From Sphingorhabdus sp. Alg231-15 (lineage in GTDB: Bacteria; Pseudomonadota; Alphaproteobacteria; Sphingomonadales; Sphingomonadaceae), in assembly GCF_900149705.1 (NCBI RefSeq), contig NZ_LT703001.1, forward strand, positions 2,046,001-2,110,000: DNA of 64,000 nucleotides. Direction: 5' to 3'. The notes beneath the pieces were generated by a model. It saw only the letters and a program-made list of their open reading frames with translations, had not been told where the DNA came from and searched no databases. Made by a program: the position numbers and the translations under genes. This document shows positions 49,801-58,765 of this stretch, one piece after another; position 1 is the stretch's first letter, and each line of letters opens with the position of its first letter.

Positions 49801-52800
49801 CATTCACCTGACTGGCATCCGGATCGATGGTTCCCGTGATGACACCATTAGCATCAATCGACAGGCCAGCAGGCAGGCCGGTCGCGGTAAAGGTCAGCGT
49901 ATCGCCATCAAGATCGCTGAACTTGTCGCTAATATCGACCGAGATGACATCGGCATCTTCGTTGTTCAGATTCGCAATCGGAATATCAACTTCCGGCGCG
50001 TCATTGACGGGCGCTACCGTGACTTCAACGGTCGCAGTGGAGGTGCCGCCATTGCCATCGCTGATTGTATAGGTGATCGTGTCGGTGCCGTTGAAATCCT
50101 GATCGGGCGTATAGGTGATCGTACCATCAGGATTGATCACGACCGTGCCATTGGGTGCACTCGCCACTGTAACCGTTAGATCATCACCATCGGGATCATT
50201 GTCGTTGGCCAACACATTGATGATCACCGGCGTATCTTCATCGGTGGTCGCGGTATCATTGGTCGCGGTTGGTGCAGGGTTGGTCACAGTGTAGGTAAAG
50301 GTCGTAGAGACCATGCCGCCATTGCCGTCATCAGCCGTGACCGTGACGGTATAAACGCCACCGTTGACCTGACTGGCCTGATTATCAATCGTGCCGGTGA
50401 TCAGGCCAGTATCGGGATCAATGCTCAGCCCCGTTGGCAGGCCAGCAGCGGTAAAGGTCAATATATCACCGTCGACATCACTGAAATTACCGGCAGTTGG
50501 AATAGCGGCCGCCTCTCCGTCAACGCCGGCAACATTAGGCAGCGGACTATCCACGACCGGCCCATCGTTGACGGGAGCCACGGTGACTTCGACCGTAGCC
50601 GTCGAGGTTCCACCTTCGCCGTCGCTGATCGTGTAGGTGATCGTATCGGTGCCGTTGAAATCTGGGTTGGGTGAGTAAGTGATTGTACCGTCCGGATTGA
50701 TCGTCACCAGACCATTGGATGCGGTCGCCGACGTAACGCTTAGCGCATCGCCATCGGGATCATCATCATTGGTCAGTACATCGATAATCACTGGCGTATC
50801 TTCATCCGTCGCCGCTGCATCATCCGCAGCCAAAGGCGCCGGGTTATTCACCTCCCAGATAAAGGTCTGGTCCACAGTGCCGCCATTGCCGTCATCCGCT
50901 GTGACGGTCACACTGTAAATGCCGTCAGAACCCGGGCCGCCCTGAGAGGCATCCGGGTCAATCGTACCTGTAATATTGCCGTCCGCATCAATCGACAGAC
51001 CGGGCGGCAGACCTGTGGCGCTGAAGGTCAGCGCATCACCGTCCACATCGGTGAAATTGCTCGCCACCGAAACATCGATCACATCCGCATCATTGTCATT
51101 TTGTGGTGCAATGGGTGTAGCAACCGGTGCGTCATTCACCGCATTGACTGTTACTTCAACGGTAGCGGTGGAGAAGCCGCCCTGACCATCGCTGATCGTA
51201 TAGGTGATTGTATCCGTGCCATTGAAATCCGGATCGGGAACATAGGTTACAGTGCCATCCGGATTGATCGTCACTGTGCCATTGGGCGCATCGGCCGCCG
51301 TAACCGTCAGCGGATCACCATCGACATCCGTATCATTGGCAAGCACCGCGATATCCACCGGCGTGTCTTCGTCAGTGGTCGCAACATCGTCTACAGCCAC
51401 TGGCGGATCGTTGACCGCATCGACCGTCACTGCAACGGTTGCGGTTGATGTACCGCCATTGCCATCGCTGATGGTATAGGTAATCGTCGTCGGACCGTTG
51501 AAATTCGGATTGGGCGTAAAGGTAATCGTGCCGTCCGGATTAATCACCACGCTACCATCCGGTGATGTCGCATCGGTAACCGTCAACGCGTCACCATCAA
51601 TATCTGTATCATTGCCCAGCACACCGATAACAACCGGCGTGTCTTCATTGGTGGTCGCAACATCGTCTACAGCCACTGGCGGATCATTGACCGCATTGAC
51701 AGTGACGTCCACTGCTGCAGTAGACGTGCCGCCATTGCCGTCGCTGATCACATAGGTGATCGTATCATTTCCGTTAAAGTCAGCATCCGGTACATAGGTC
51801 AGAGTGCCGTCAGGGTTGACCGTCACAGTGCCGTTCAATGCGGTTGCCATCGTCACCGTTAGCGGATCACCATCGGGGTCCGTGTCATTGGTCAGCACCG
51901 TAATATCAACCGGCGTGTCTTCGTTTGTTGTCGCGCTGTCATTGACTGCAGTTGGCGCCGGGTTAGTAACCGTCCAGGTGAAGGTCTGGCTGGTGGTCAG
52001 GCCATCAGGATCGGTGCCTGTCACGGTGACCGAATAAACGCCGCCATTTGGCTGGCTAGCATCACGATCAATCGTGCCGCTGATGATGCCGGTCGCCGGA
52101 TCAATACTGAGGCCAGCCGGCAGACCGGTAACTTCGAAGGTCAATATATCGCCGTCCAGATCGCTGAAGAAGCTGCTGGTATCGACTGAAACCGACTGGT
52201 TGTCTTCATTGGTGATGTCCGGGATGGGCAAGGATTCCGGCGCATCATTTACCGCAACCACGTCCACAGTCAGGGTCGCCGTGGCAACGCCCCCCTGGCC
52301 ATCGGATACCGTATAGGTAACCAGCGCTTCGCCATTGAAATTCTCTGCCGGGGTGAAGGTCAGCGTACCATCCGCGTTGACCACCACCGTGCCATCTTGA
52401 CTGCTTGCGGCGGTGATCATGAGCGGATCACCGTCAGGATCGCTGTCATTCGTCAACACTGCAACGGTGACCGGCGTGTCTTCGGGCGTGGTCGCCATAT
52501 CATCGACTGCTATTGGGGGTACATTCTGGATCGAATAGACGAAAGTGGTCGACACGGATTCACCCGAGGGATCAGTCGCAGTGACCGTCACAACAAATGG
52601 ACCGTTGACCGAACTGTCGGAAGCAAGCGTACCTGTGATCAGACCGGTATCCGGATCAATCGATAGCACCGGCGGCAAACCGGAAGCGGTGAAGGTCAGG
52701 TCATCGCCATCAATATCATCAAAGCCCTGTGCCGTTGGGATGGAAACATCGGCGCCATCCTCACCATTTTGATTGGCAAGTCCGACCGTGGTCGGACCAT

Positions 52801-55800
52801 CATTGACCGGCGTGACCGTTACCGTGACGGTTGCTGTTGAGAAACCGCCTTCCCCGTCGCTGATCGTGTAGACGATTGTATCTTCGCCATTGAAATTGGC
52901 ATCTGGCTTATAGGCCAGCGTGCCATCAGGGTTGATTGTGACGGTGCCATTGCCAGCTTCTGCCTCGGTAATGGTCAGTGGATCCCCATCAGTGTCCACA
53001 TCATTGGTTAGCACCGCTACGTTGACTGCCGTATCCTCATCGGTGGTCACGCTATCATTGGTTGCGACTGGCGCCGGATTGGTGACTGTCCATTCAAAGC
53101 TTGTCGAAACGCTTCCGCCGCGGCCATCATCGGCGGTTACGGTAATTGCATAGACGCCGCCGTTGACCTGGCTGGCACTGCGGTCAATCGTGCCGGAAAT
53201 TACTCCCGTATCAGGGTCAATAGTCAGCCCCGCGGGCAAGCCGATGGCCGTGTAATTTAACATATCACCGTCAGGATCACTAAACGCGCCTGCAACCGGC
53301 AAACTGATATCTTGACTGTCAAGATTGGTCTGGTCGCCAATGCTGCCACTAAGGACGGGAGTGTCGTTAACATCAGCAACGGTAACAGTGATCTCGGCGG
53401 TCGCAGTACCACCCTCACCGTCAGAAATCTCGTAAGTGATGGTATCCGTGCCATTAAACCCCGGATTGGGAATATAGGTTATCGTGCCATCACCATTCAC
53501 GAACACGCTGCCGTTGAGCACACTGACAGAAGTGATCGTCAAATCGTCGCCATCGGGATCACTGTCGTTGACCAGAGGTGAGATAATGACCGGCGTGTCT
53601 TCATCGGTCGACGCGCTATCGTCAACCGCCACCGGGCCGGGATTGCTGACATTGAAGACTATTTCCTGCGTCGTCGTGCCGCCATTGCCGTCAGAAACGG
53701 TGATGGTCGCTGTATAAGTGCCGCCATTCGTCTGGCTGGCCGAATTGTCGATCGTGCCAGATATAACACCGCTATCCGGATCAATGGATAGGCCAGGCGG
53801 CAGATCCGCCGCCGCATAGGTCAGCATATCGCCATCAATATCAGAGAAATTATCCGCAACCGGAACCGCAATGGTTGCCCCATCTTCGGTATTCTGCGGT
53901 GGAAGCGCTGTACCAACTGGTGCGTCATTGACCGGTGTGACGGTGACTTCAATCGTCGCCGTTGCCGTGCCACCCTCACCGTCGCTAATGGTATAGGTGA
54001 TGGTCGCCGTGCCGTTGAAATTGGCGGGCGGAACATAGTTGACCTGATTGCCGACTATAGTCGCCTGCCCGACCGAAGCCGCAGCTGCGATAAGGGTGAT
54101 CGGATCCCCATCCGGATCACTGTCATTGGGCAGCACGTCGATCAGCGCCGGCGTGTCTTCATTGGTCGTGGCGGTGTCATCCGCCGCGAATGGAGCTGGG
54201 TTGGTCACCGTCCAGCTGAATGTCTGCTCGGCGCTCAACCCGCCCGGATCTGTCGCTGTTACGGTTACAGAATAAACACCGTTGGAGCCGCCCTGGCTGG
54301 CCGAGCGATCAATGGTTCCGGTTATTTCACCGGTGTCGGAATCAATGCTCAGGCCCGCCGGAAGACCAGACACACTATAAGTCAGAACTGGATCATCACT
54401 GTCGGTAAAGCCGCCTGCTGTTTCCAGGCTGATCCCGCTATCGGCATCAACGTTGGTCTGGGGCGGCAAGGCACCAACCGGTTCAGGTGCATCATTGACC
54501 GCAGCTACAGTCACATCGACGGTTGCCGTGGATGTGCCGCCTTCGCCATCGCTGATCGTGTAGGTTATCGTATCGGTGCCACTAAAGCCGGGATTGGGAA
54601 TATAGAGGAGTGTGCCATCGGGATTGACAAACACTGAACCGTTTACTGAGCTGACAGAGATGACCGCCAGATCATCGCCATCGGGGTCATTGTCATTGCC
54701 CAGGACATTGATGTTAACGGCTGTGTCCTCATCGGTAGACGCCGTATCATTGGCCGCTGTTGGTCCGGGATTGGTGACGGTCCATGCAAAAGTCTGGGTC
54801 GCAGGCGTGCCTTGAAAATCCGTGGCTGTGACGGTGACCATATAGACGCCATTGGTACCACCTTGGCTGGCGCTATTGTCGATCGTGCCGGTTATCTCAC
54901 CTGTGCCAGAATCAATCGAGAGTCCGGGCGGTAGTCCTGTGGCACTATAGCTGATTGATGGACCATCGATATCGTTGAAGCCGCTAGCCGTCGCAACACT
55001 TACTCCGCTGTCAGCATCCACATTGGTCTGCGGTGGCAACGAGCCGACTGCAATTGGTCCGTCATTCACTGCAACGACAGTTATATCAAAAACAGCAGAA
55101 TCGGTTCCGCCTTCGCCATCGCTGATCGTATAAGTAATCTGGTCATTGCCATTGAAATCGGCATTGGGCGTGTAGGTCAGCGTCCCATCAGCATTGATCA
55201 CCACGGTGCCATTGGACGCACTTGCGGAAATAACCGTTAGATCATCGCCGTCAGGATCCTGATCATTGGCGAGTACATTGACGGTGATCGGCGTATCTTC
55301 ATTGGTCGACCCGCCATCATTATTGGCTTGTGGCGGCGGATTGGTAATCGTCCAGGCAAAGTTCTGGTTGGCGGACAGGCCATCGGGATCGGTGGCCGTT
55401 ACAACGATGTTATAGATGCCACCCGTGCCACCCTGACTGGCGCTATTGTCGATCGTACCTGTGATGGCACCGCTGTCGGGATCTATCGACAGGCCGGGCG
55501 GCAGACCGGTTGCCGAATATGTCAGCTCTGAATTTGGATTATCCGGATCATTAAAACCCTGTGACGTGCCAACAAATATTCCCTGGGCGGCATCGATATT
55601 GCTTTGTGGCGGCAGGCTGCCTACCGGTACCGGAGGATCATTGACCGCCGCTACTGTCACATCGAAGGTTGCGGTTGATGTGCCGCCCCGCCCATCACTG
55701 ATTATGTAGGTAACCGTATCGGTGCCAGAAAATCCGCTATTCGGAGTATAATTTAATGTGCCATCGCCATTAATCACCACCGTTCCATTGGGTGCACTCG

Positions 55801-58342
55801 CTGACACAACCGACAGCGTATCACCATCTCCGTCAAAATCATTGGACAGCACATCGATATTATTAATTGGTGTGTCTTCGGGAGTCGTTTGCGTCACATC
55901 ATCAACCGCCGTCGGCGGGTCATTAATCTCGACCACACTTATCGTGGAGACGGCCACGTTCGAACTCAGTGCCGCATTGGCGAAGCTGATTTCAATATTC
56001 CGATCCACCTCGGATGGCCGTTCCGTGGTGTTTTCAAAGGTGATCGCCCGCAGCGCTCTGCGATAGTCATTCGCGCTATCTGCTCCCGTCAACTCCACAC
56101 CGCTATCGGTGCGTGTGTAGCTAATGCCTCTCACCGTGCCCGATGCAGCATCCGAGCCATTGACCAACAGACGGTCGCCAGCCTGCGCATTGGTCAGTGT
56201 AATGCTCGCGCTTTGCACTTGACCGTCAGGATTGGTGATCCGAACATCGCGATCAACAATGCCTACACTATTGCTGTTTTCAACATAGGTGCCCTGATAA
56301 CCCGAACCGCTCGCTGTGCTGTCGTTGCGGTCAAGGTCCAACCGTGGAATCGAAACAGTTGTACCGCCCGTGCCGAGATCAAAATCCAGATCGCCATCAT
56401 GACTGAAGCCAGCCGCACTGGCGGCGTTGGGATTTAGATTGTAGGTGATCGCGAAACTGCTCGTATCCAACCAGTTGAATCGCGCCGCGGAACTGGGATC
56501 GCCACCTTCATCTTGGGTCCCGGATGCCGTGACCTCCCCGGGAATACTGGTATCAAACTCGATATCCGATGGTCCGGCATTTTGGAAAGACGACAAGGTA
56601 TCCGTATCAACCGTCACCCACTCGCGACTTCTGGGGTCGCCGCTACGACCATCAATATCTGCAACCGTAAAGGAGACATCAATATCAATGGGTGCGCCGC
56701 TATTGGTGTTAAAAATGTCCCAGCGAATTTCAGCTGTGGCAGTGGTGCGTGTGCCAAAGGCCCTTAGCAGAAAACCTGGGTCATCGCCTGACGTATTGAA
56801 CGCTATATTGTCACTGTCAGTAATGGAAACAATCGTAGCGCGCAGACTAAATTGCTGCCCGTTAAAGGTACCAGCATCGGTCCATGTCGCGGTTGCATTT
56901 TCCCCAACGCGTGTATTGCTGGGCACAATGTTGCCATTGCCGTCGCGCACGGTCGGACTACCGGATTGAATTGATATGGCTGTGGTCGCCAACAATCCAT
57001 CCCAATCGCGCGCCACCAGCGAAGTCGCCTCGACGCTGCCCAGCCGGTTTTCCAGCGTCCAGTCACCGCCGCGCAATATGCTGCCAGTATCGTCAATCGA
57101 AGCTGCTATATCCGCTCCGGTTGCTGCCGCCAGTGCATCCATCAGCTGCTGGCCGGCTTCGTCCGCACCGACATCACAGCCGTAGATTAATATGTCGCCA
57201 TCCACAGACAGCTTTGCGCCAATGGATGCCAGTGAGGATGCCAGCGCGCCGGATACCGCAGCGCTGTCAATCTGGGTTGTGCCGAGCCAGAACACGCCTT
57301 CATCACCATGGCTGACAATATGGATGGCACCAATGTCACTGGCCCCGGCCAGCGCCGTCATGATCTGGTCGATCCCGTCGCGATCGCCGTCAATGAAAAC
57401 AATTATACCCTTGCCCGCCCACGTCTCGGCGAGCTCCTGATAATTTTCCACATTGGTATCGATGAAAATATAGTCTTGCGCAGCCTGTGTCGCCGTTTGC
57501 TCAACCACCAGATCTTCTGCCAAACTATCCGCGCTAAATGGCGAGTATCCGAGCCATTGTGGCATAATCGCAGATCGGGAATCATTGTCATCAATGATAA
57601 AATAATCCCGAAAATCAACCGGGCGAACACCGGGCTCTCTGGCAAAAACTGCAAGATTTTCTGGCTGCAATGCGTCCTGAGAAAAGGCCGTTTCAACAAA
57701 CGCTCCGGCTTCAGTCGAGCCAGCAATTGCCTGCGCGCCTTGCTGCCCAAAACTGGCTATGGCTTGAGAGCCAAGCGCCTCTTTTGCAACCACCTGCTCC
57801 GTTACAATATCATTGCTGCTTACATCAGATCCATGATCCGAAGGATCGAGTGGCTTCAAGACCGGATCGGTGTTTACAGGAGCGGACAAAACTAGTGCAG
57901 TGGAAGATTGCGCTTCGTTTGTATCGCCAGCGGCGATCGCAATTGCTGCAGTCTCCAGTGGTTGACCTGCACCCTCGACAATACCGAGCGACGCCCAGGC
58001 CATGCTGTTATTGTCAGTTGTTGAGCCAATGGCATCGTTGGAAAAATTAGCGAATTCGCTCGGCAATGGCAGATTGACCGTGGCCCTGTCCGATGAACCA
58101 GGAGCAAAACTACCCGTATCCTGACCTGCAGCCATTGGCGGTGCCAAGCCGATATTCGGGACGGCACCTGCTGACAGAGCCTTGTTTTCCATGCCAAATA
58201 TGCCGGTGGTCGACATACCGCCTTCGAGCACATCTGCAGAAGATATGGTCACTGCCGCCGTGACAACAGCAGCACCGTCAAACATCATGCGTGGCTCAAG
58301 TGCAATTAGATGAGTCTGAGCATTTCTCGGTTGCTGGGCCAT
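43898..58342 (-). CDS. Giant repetitive surface protein (LEPR N terminus, DUF4347, 40 Ig/cadherin-like repeats)
   Basis: 4,814 residues in one frame. No Sec signal: it starts MAQQPRNAQTHLIALEPRMM followed by FDGAA, the LEPR-type export-associated N terminus. A DUF4347 domain (about 294-447) carries IHIVSHGDEG with H345 and IYGCDVG with C389, the layout of caspase-fold (clan CD) enzymes. About 450-808 is an unclassified beta-rich part. Residues about 809-4550 hold 40 repeats of ~93 residues: 25 of a cadherin/VCBS-like type (EDTPV, NDxDPDGD, ITYTISDGxGGTSTATV) and 15 of a putative Ig type (SGLPAGLSIDxxTGxITGTID). The last ~260 residues are unique and lack RTX nonapeptides. Asp-rich DxDGD motifs suggest calcium binding. 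RBS GGAGAG precedes the ATG. Likely a cell-surface adhesin or matrix protein. Confidence 0.88.
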   Translation of the reverse strand: MAQQPRNAQTHLIALEPRMMFDGAAVVTAAVTISSADVLEGGMSTTGIFGMENKALSAGAVPNIGLAPPMAAGQDTGSFAPGSSDRATVNLPLPSEFANFSNDAIGSTTDNNSMAWASLGIVEGAGQPLETAAIAIAAGDTNEAQSSTALVLSAPVNTDPVLKPLDPSDHGSDVSSNDIVTEQVVAKEALGSQAIASFGQQGAQAIAGSTEAGAFVETAFSQDALQPENLAVFAREPGVRPVDFRDYFIIDDNDSRSAIMPQWLGYSPFSADSLAEDLVVEQTATQAAQDYIFIDTNVENYQELAETWAGKGIIVFIDGDRDGIDQIMTALAGASDIGAIHIVSHGDEGVFWLGTTQIDSAAVSGALASSLASIGAKLSVDGDILIYGCDVGADEAGQQLMDALAAATGADIAASIDDTGSILRGGDWTLENRLGSVEATSLVARDWDGLLATTAISIQSGSPTVRDGNGNIVPSNTRVGENATATWTDAGTFNGQQFSLRATIVSITDSDNIAFNTSGDDPGFLLRAFGTRTTATAEIRWDIFNTNSGAPIDIDVSFTVADIDGRSGDPRSREWVTVDTDTLSSFQNAGPSDIEFDTSIPGEVTASGTQDEGGDPSSAARFNWLDTSSFAITYNLNPNAASAAGFSHDGDLDFDLGTGGTTVSIPRLDLDRNDSTASGSGYQGTYVENSNSVGIVDRDVRITNPDGQVQSASITLTNAQAGDRLLVNGSDAASGTVRGISYTRTDSGVELTGADSANDYRRALRAITFENTTERPSEVDRNIEISFANAALSSNVAVSTISVVEINDPPTAVDDVTQTTPEDTPINNIDVLSNDFDGDGDTLSVVSASAPNGTVVINGDGTLNYTPNSGFSGTDTVTYIISDGRGGTSTATFDVTVAAVNDPPVPVGSLPPQSNIDAAQGIFVGTSQGFNDPDNPNSELTYSATGLPPGLSIDPDSGAITGTIDNSASQGGTGGIYNIVVTATDPDGLSANQNFAWTITNPPPQANNDGGSTNEDTPITVNVLANDQDPDGDDLTVISASASNGTVVINADGTLTYTPNADFNGNDQITYTISDGEGGTDSAVFDITVVAVNDGPIAVGSLPPQTNVDADSGVSVATASGFNDIDGPSISYSATGLPPGLSIDSGTGEITGTIDNSASQGGTNGVYMVTVTATDFQGTPATQTFAWTVTNPGPTAANDTASTDEDTAVNINVLGNDNDPDGDDLAVISVSSVNGSVFVNPDGTLLYIPNPGFSGTDTITYTISDGEGGTSTATVDVTVAAVNDAPEPVGALPPQTNVDADSGISLETAGGFTDSDDPVLTYSVSGLPAGLSIDSDTGEITGTIDRSASQGGSNGVYSVTVTATDPGGLSAEQTFSWTVTNPAPFAADDTATTNEDTPALIDVLPNDSDPDGDPITLIAAAASVGQATIVGNQVNYVPPANFNGTATITYTISDGEGGTATATIEVTVTPVNDAPVGTALPPQNTEDGATIAVPVADNFSDIDGDMLTYAAADLPPGLSIDPDSGVISGTIDNSASQTNGGTYTATITVSDGNGGTTTQEIVFNVSNPGPVAVDDSASTDEDTPVIISPLVNDSDPDGDDLTITSVSVLNGSVFVNGDGTITYIPNPGFNGTDTITYEISDGEGGTATAEITVTVADVNDTPVLSGSIGDQTNLDSQDISLPVAGAFSDPDGDMLNYTAIGLPAGLTIDPDTGVISGTIDRSASQVNGGVYAITVTADDGRGGSVSTSFEWTVTNPAPVATNDSVTTDEDTAVNVAVLTNDVDTDGDPLTITEAEAGNGTVTINPDGTLAYKPDANFNGEDTIVYTISDGEGGFSTATVTVTVTPVNDGPTTVGLANQNGEDGADVSIPTAQGFDDIDGDDLTFTASGLPPVLSIDPDTGLITGTLASDSSVNGPFVVTVTATDPSGESVSTTFVYSIQNVPPIAVDDMATTPEDTPVTVAVLTNDSDPDGDPLMITAASSQDGTVVVNADGTLTFTPAENFNGEALVTYTVSDGQGGVATATLTVDVVAVNDAPESLPIPDITNEDNQSVSVDTSSFFSDLDGDILTFEVTGLPAGLSIDPATGIISGTIDRDASQPNGGVYSVTVTGTDPDGLTTSQTFTWTVTNPAPTAVNDSATTNEDTPVDITVLTNDTDPDGDPLTVTMATALNGTVTVNPDGTLTYVPDADFNGNDTITYVISDGNGGTSTAAVDVTVNAVNDPPVAVDDVATTNEDTPVVIGVLGNDTDIDGDALTVTDATSPDGSVVINPDGTITFTPNPNFNGPTTITYTISDGNGGTSTATVAVTVDAVNDPPVAVDDVATTDEDTPVDIAVLANDTDVDGDPLTVTAADAPNGTVTINPDGTVTYVPDPDFNGTDTITYTISDGQGGFSTATVEVTVNAVNDAPVATPIAPQNDNDADVIDVSVASNFTDVDGDALTFSATGLPPGLSIDADGNITGTIDPDASQGGPGSDGIYSVTVTADDGNGGTVDQTFIWEVNNPAPLAADDAAATDEDTPVIIDVLTNDDDPDGDALSVTSATASNGLVTINPDGTITYSPNPDFNGTDTITYTISDGEGGTSTATVEVTVAPVNDGPVVDSPLPNVAGVDGEAAAIPTAGNFSDVDGDILTFTAAGLPTGLSIDPDTGLITGTIDNQASQVNGGVYTVTVTADDGNGGMVSTTFTYTVTNPAPTATNDTATTDEDTPVIINVLANDNDPDGDDLTVTVASAPNGTVVINPDGTITYTPDQDFNGTDTITYTISDGNGGTSTATVEVTVAPVNDAPEVDIPIANLNNEDADVISVDISDKFSDLDGDTLTFTATGLPAGLSIDANGVITGTIDPDASQVNGGVYTVTITADDGNGGTVDGSFTWTITNPAPTAVNDTATTDEDTPSAPIAVLANDNDPDGDTLTVVSATAPNGTVVINPDGTLVYTPAENFNGTDIITYQISDGNGGTSTATVEVTVTPVNDAPTADPPLNNQTNDDADIVSVDVSGSFEDLDGDTLTFTATGLPAGLSIDTNGVITGTIDPDASQLNGGVYTVTVTADDGNGGTVDSIFTWTVNNPPPVAANDTATTAEDTSVNIPVLTNDSDPDGDMLTVISADSSNGVIVIEADGTLTYQPDPNFNGTDTIVYTISDGNGGTATATVEVTVTPVNDAPETIGLPDLFDSNNEAITVPLGSAFSDVDDATLTYNVTGLPTGLTFDPATGEVTGTTGATASSDVTDGEYTVTVTATDAAGLNVSTTFTWTITNEPPRAINDNFVGTEDTLINLDVLANDIDPDGDPMTPIVIVSADATNGTAVILADGTIDFTPDPDFNGTATVTYTIEDANGEFATAVATIVIDPVNDAPDATIIPDRDSEDGDVVSADFGPLFSDPEGGVLTFSANNLPDGLSIDTNGLITGTIDADASQVNGGVYQVEITATDDGGLETIQSFIWTITNPGPTANTDTAATTEDTATGPIDVLANDNDPDGDALTVTTATAPNGTVVINADGTLTYTPDANFNGTDTITYVIDDGQGGSSTSTVTVTVGAENDAPTVTPLAALGNADADVIAIDVSGSFDDLDGDMLTFSETGLPPGLSIDAAGNITGTIDPSASQGGPNGDGIYSVTITADDGNGGTVSSTFSWTVTNPPPVANDDGPIAVTEDTPLDIDVLGNDTDPDGDMLIVTLATAGNGEVTINPDGTLNYVPDPDYNGPDTITYTISDGNGGTSTATVEINVGAVNDEPVASPITPRNDVDSAMVSVSVAANFSDVDGDTLTFTASGLPAGLSIDTDGLITGTIDSGASQVNGGVYTVTVTADDGNGGTVDSTFTWTITNPPPVAVNDSASTSEDLPVNIPVLANDNDPDGDMLTVTTANAANGTVVIQADGTIDYTPNQDFNGTDTITYTISDGNGGTATATVTVTVGAVNDPPVAVDDSTVTDEEVPVTIPVLANDSDVDGDPLTVTSASAPSGTVVINADGTVTYTPDPDFNGNDTITYVISDGQGGTATATVDVTVNPINDAPVAVDDVATTPEDTPITLNVLSNDSDVDGDPLIVTGATSPDGQVTINPDGTVTFTPDPDFNGTTTVTYTISDGNGGTATATVTLTVDPVNDPPVATPDVAQTDEDTPVTVSVLDNDTDADGDPLTVTAASAPNGTVVINADGTVTYTPDENFNGTDTITYTVSDGNGGFATTTATVTVNPVNDVPVANDDTVSTPEDAPVTIPVLGNDTDADGDPLTVTDATSPNGTVVINPDGTITFTPDPDFNGPTTITYTISDGNGGTSTATVTVDVTPVNDAPVVTPDVAATPEDTPVTLSPLDNASDVDGDPLIISSATAPNGTVTINPDGTITYTPDPNFNGTDVITYQVSDGNGGFTTATITVTVSPVNDPPVAANDIADTDEERPVVIPVLANDVDLDGDPLTITNVSAANGTVTINPDGTITYTPNIDFFGTDTITYTISDGNGGTSTATVAVTVRNTNEVPVDGNEEVFGIGGAETIIDVLANGSDPDGDPLSVFTAKVDVGTVVINPDGTISHFADPEFQGVATITYIVSDGQGGFVESTATVIVTQANANVNELLGNPGIGYPDSERLNTTLDPVTEFITTPLIIDDMVNSFRSLNNTPDLGGDRPLLTAVNGLRSLNGMGELDVDGNPIDDVVNQLDKIRDLRFGADRLFDPRFGDFLVEGLTGFSVRQLSTGSDQVMIESVVRDRVIYMEVRDIGADSDPRIVEYQLRARDGSPLPGWIRMDARGLAIIERPVDAETVRLIVRAIRADGQVVEIPVIVQGATGEIQIDEKRTLSQNMNGAAPLGSAMAMADASVADETAQLLAAFNS

Positions 58343-58765
58343 CTAACTCTCCAATAAAGACACTTAAAATATTCTGCGACCGTGCCTGTAACGACTTGAA
58401 ACTAAACAAATAGCCGATGCCCCAAAGACTATTTATTAGTAGAGGTGGTTAACAGATATGTATAAGGCGTCGCAAGCCCGAAAAGCCGCTAAATTCGGCG
58501 GATTTGTAAAATCTACTGTCGTCAGAAGGCAATTTGCGAACATAGCGGTTAAAAGTAGCGCCTTGACCATATTTAGTGCCATGTATTGCCTGCCATTCGC
58601 CAGCACGTCGCCGAAATCGCTAAGCGGCAGCGAAATTCGGCCGTGAATATGCTATGGACTGTTCATGAATAAAGTGGATTTGGATATTGCGCGCTGTGCG
58701 CCGGTCATGCAAAGGCGAGCGGCGAGAACGACACATAACTTCGCATGGGAAACGGACATTTGACT
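58343..58765. other. Intergenic region upstream of the giant gene
   Basis: 423 bp between divergent genes. It should contain the promoter of the 20-kb minus-strand operon; AT-rich stretches occur near 58350-58450, but I cannot assign a convincing -35/-10 pair. A small hairpin CCGC/GCGG is at 58486-58501. A 62-codon open frame at 58458-58646 has no recognisable protein character. Confidence 0.4.

Noticed and set aside
44792-55709. Many plus-strand open frames of 60-290 codons across the giant gene, often with similar Val/Ser/Pro-rich sequences
   Set aside because: They are the antisense of the repeats, so they look like a protein family only because the coding strand repeats. No starts or ribosome sites are conserved among them.
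43898-58342. RTX toxin or classical type I secreted substrate
   Set aside because: No GGxGxDxxx nonapeptides and no ABC transporter gene nearby, although the TolC and HlyD genes first suggested it.
58458-58646. 62-codon plus-strand frame upstream of the NDUFA9-like gene
   Set aside because: No ribosome site, no recognisable sequence and composition unlike a real protein; the region more likely holds the promoter of the giant operon.
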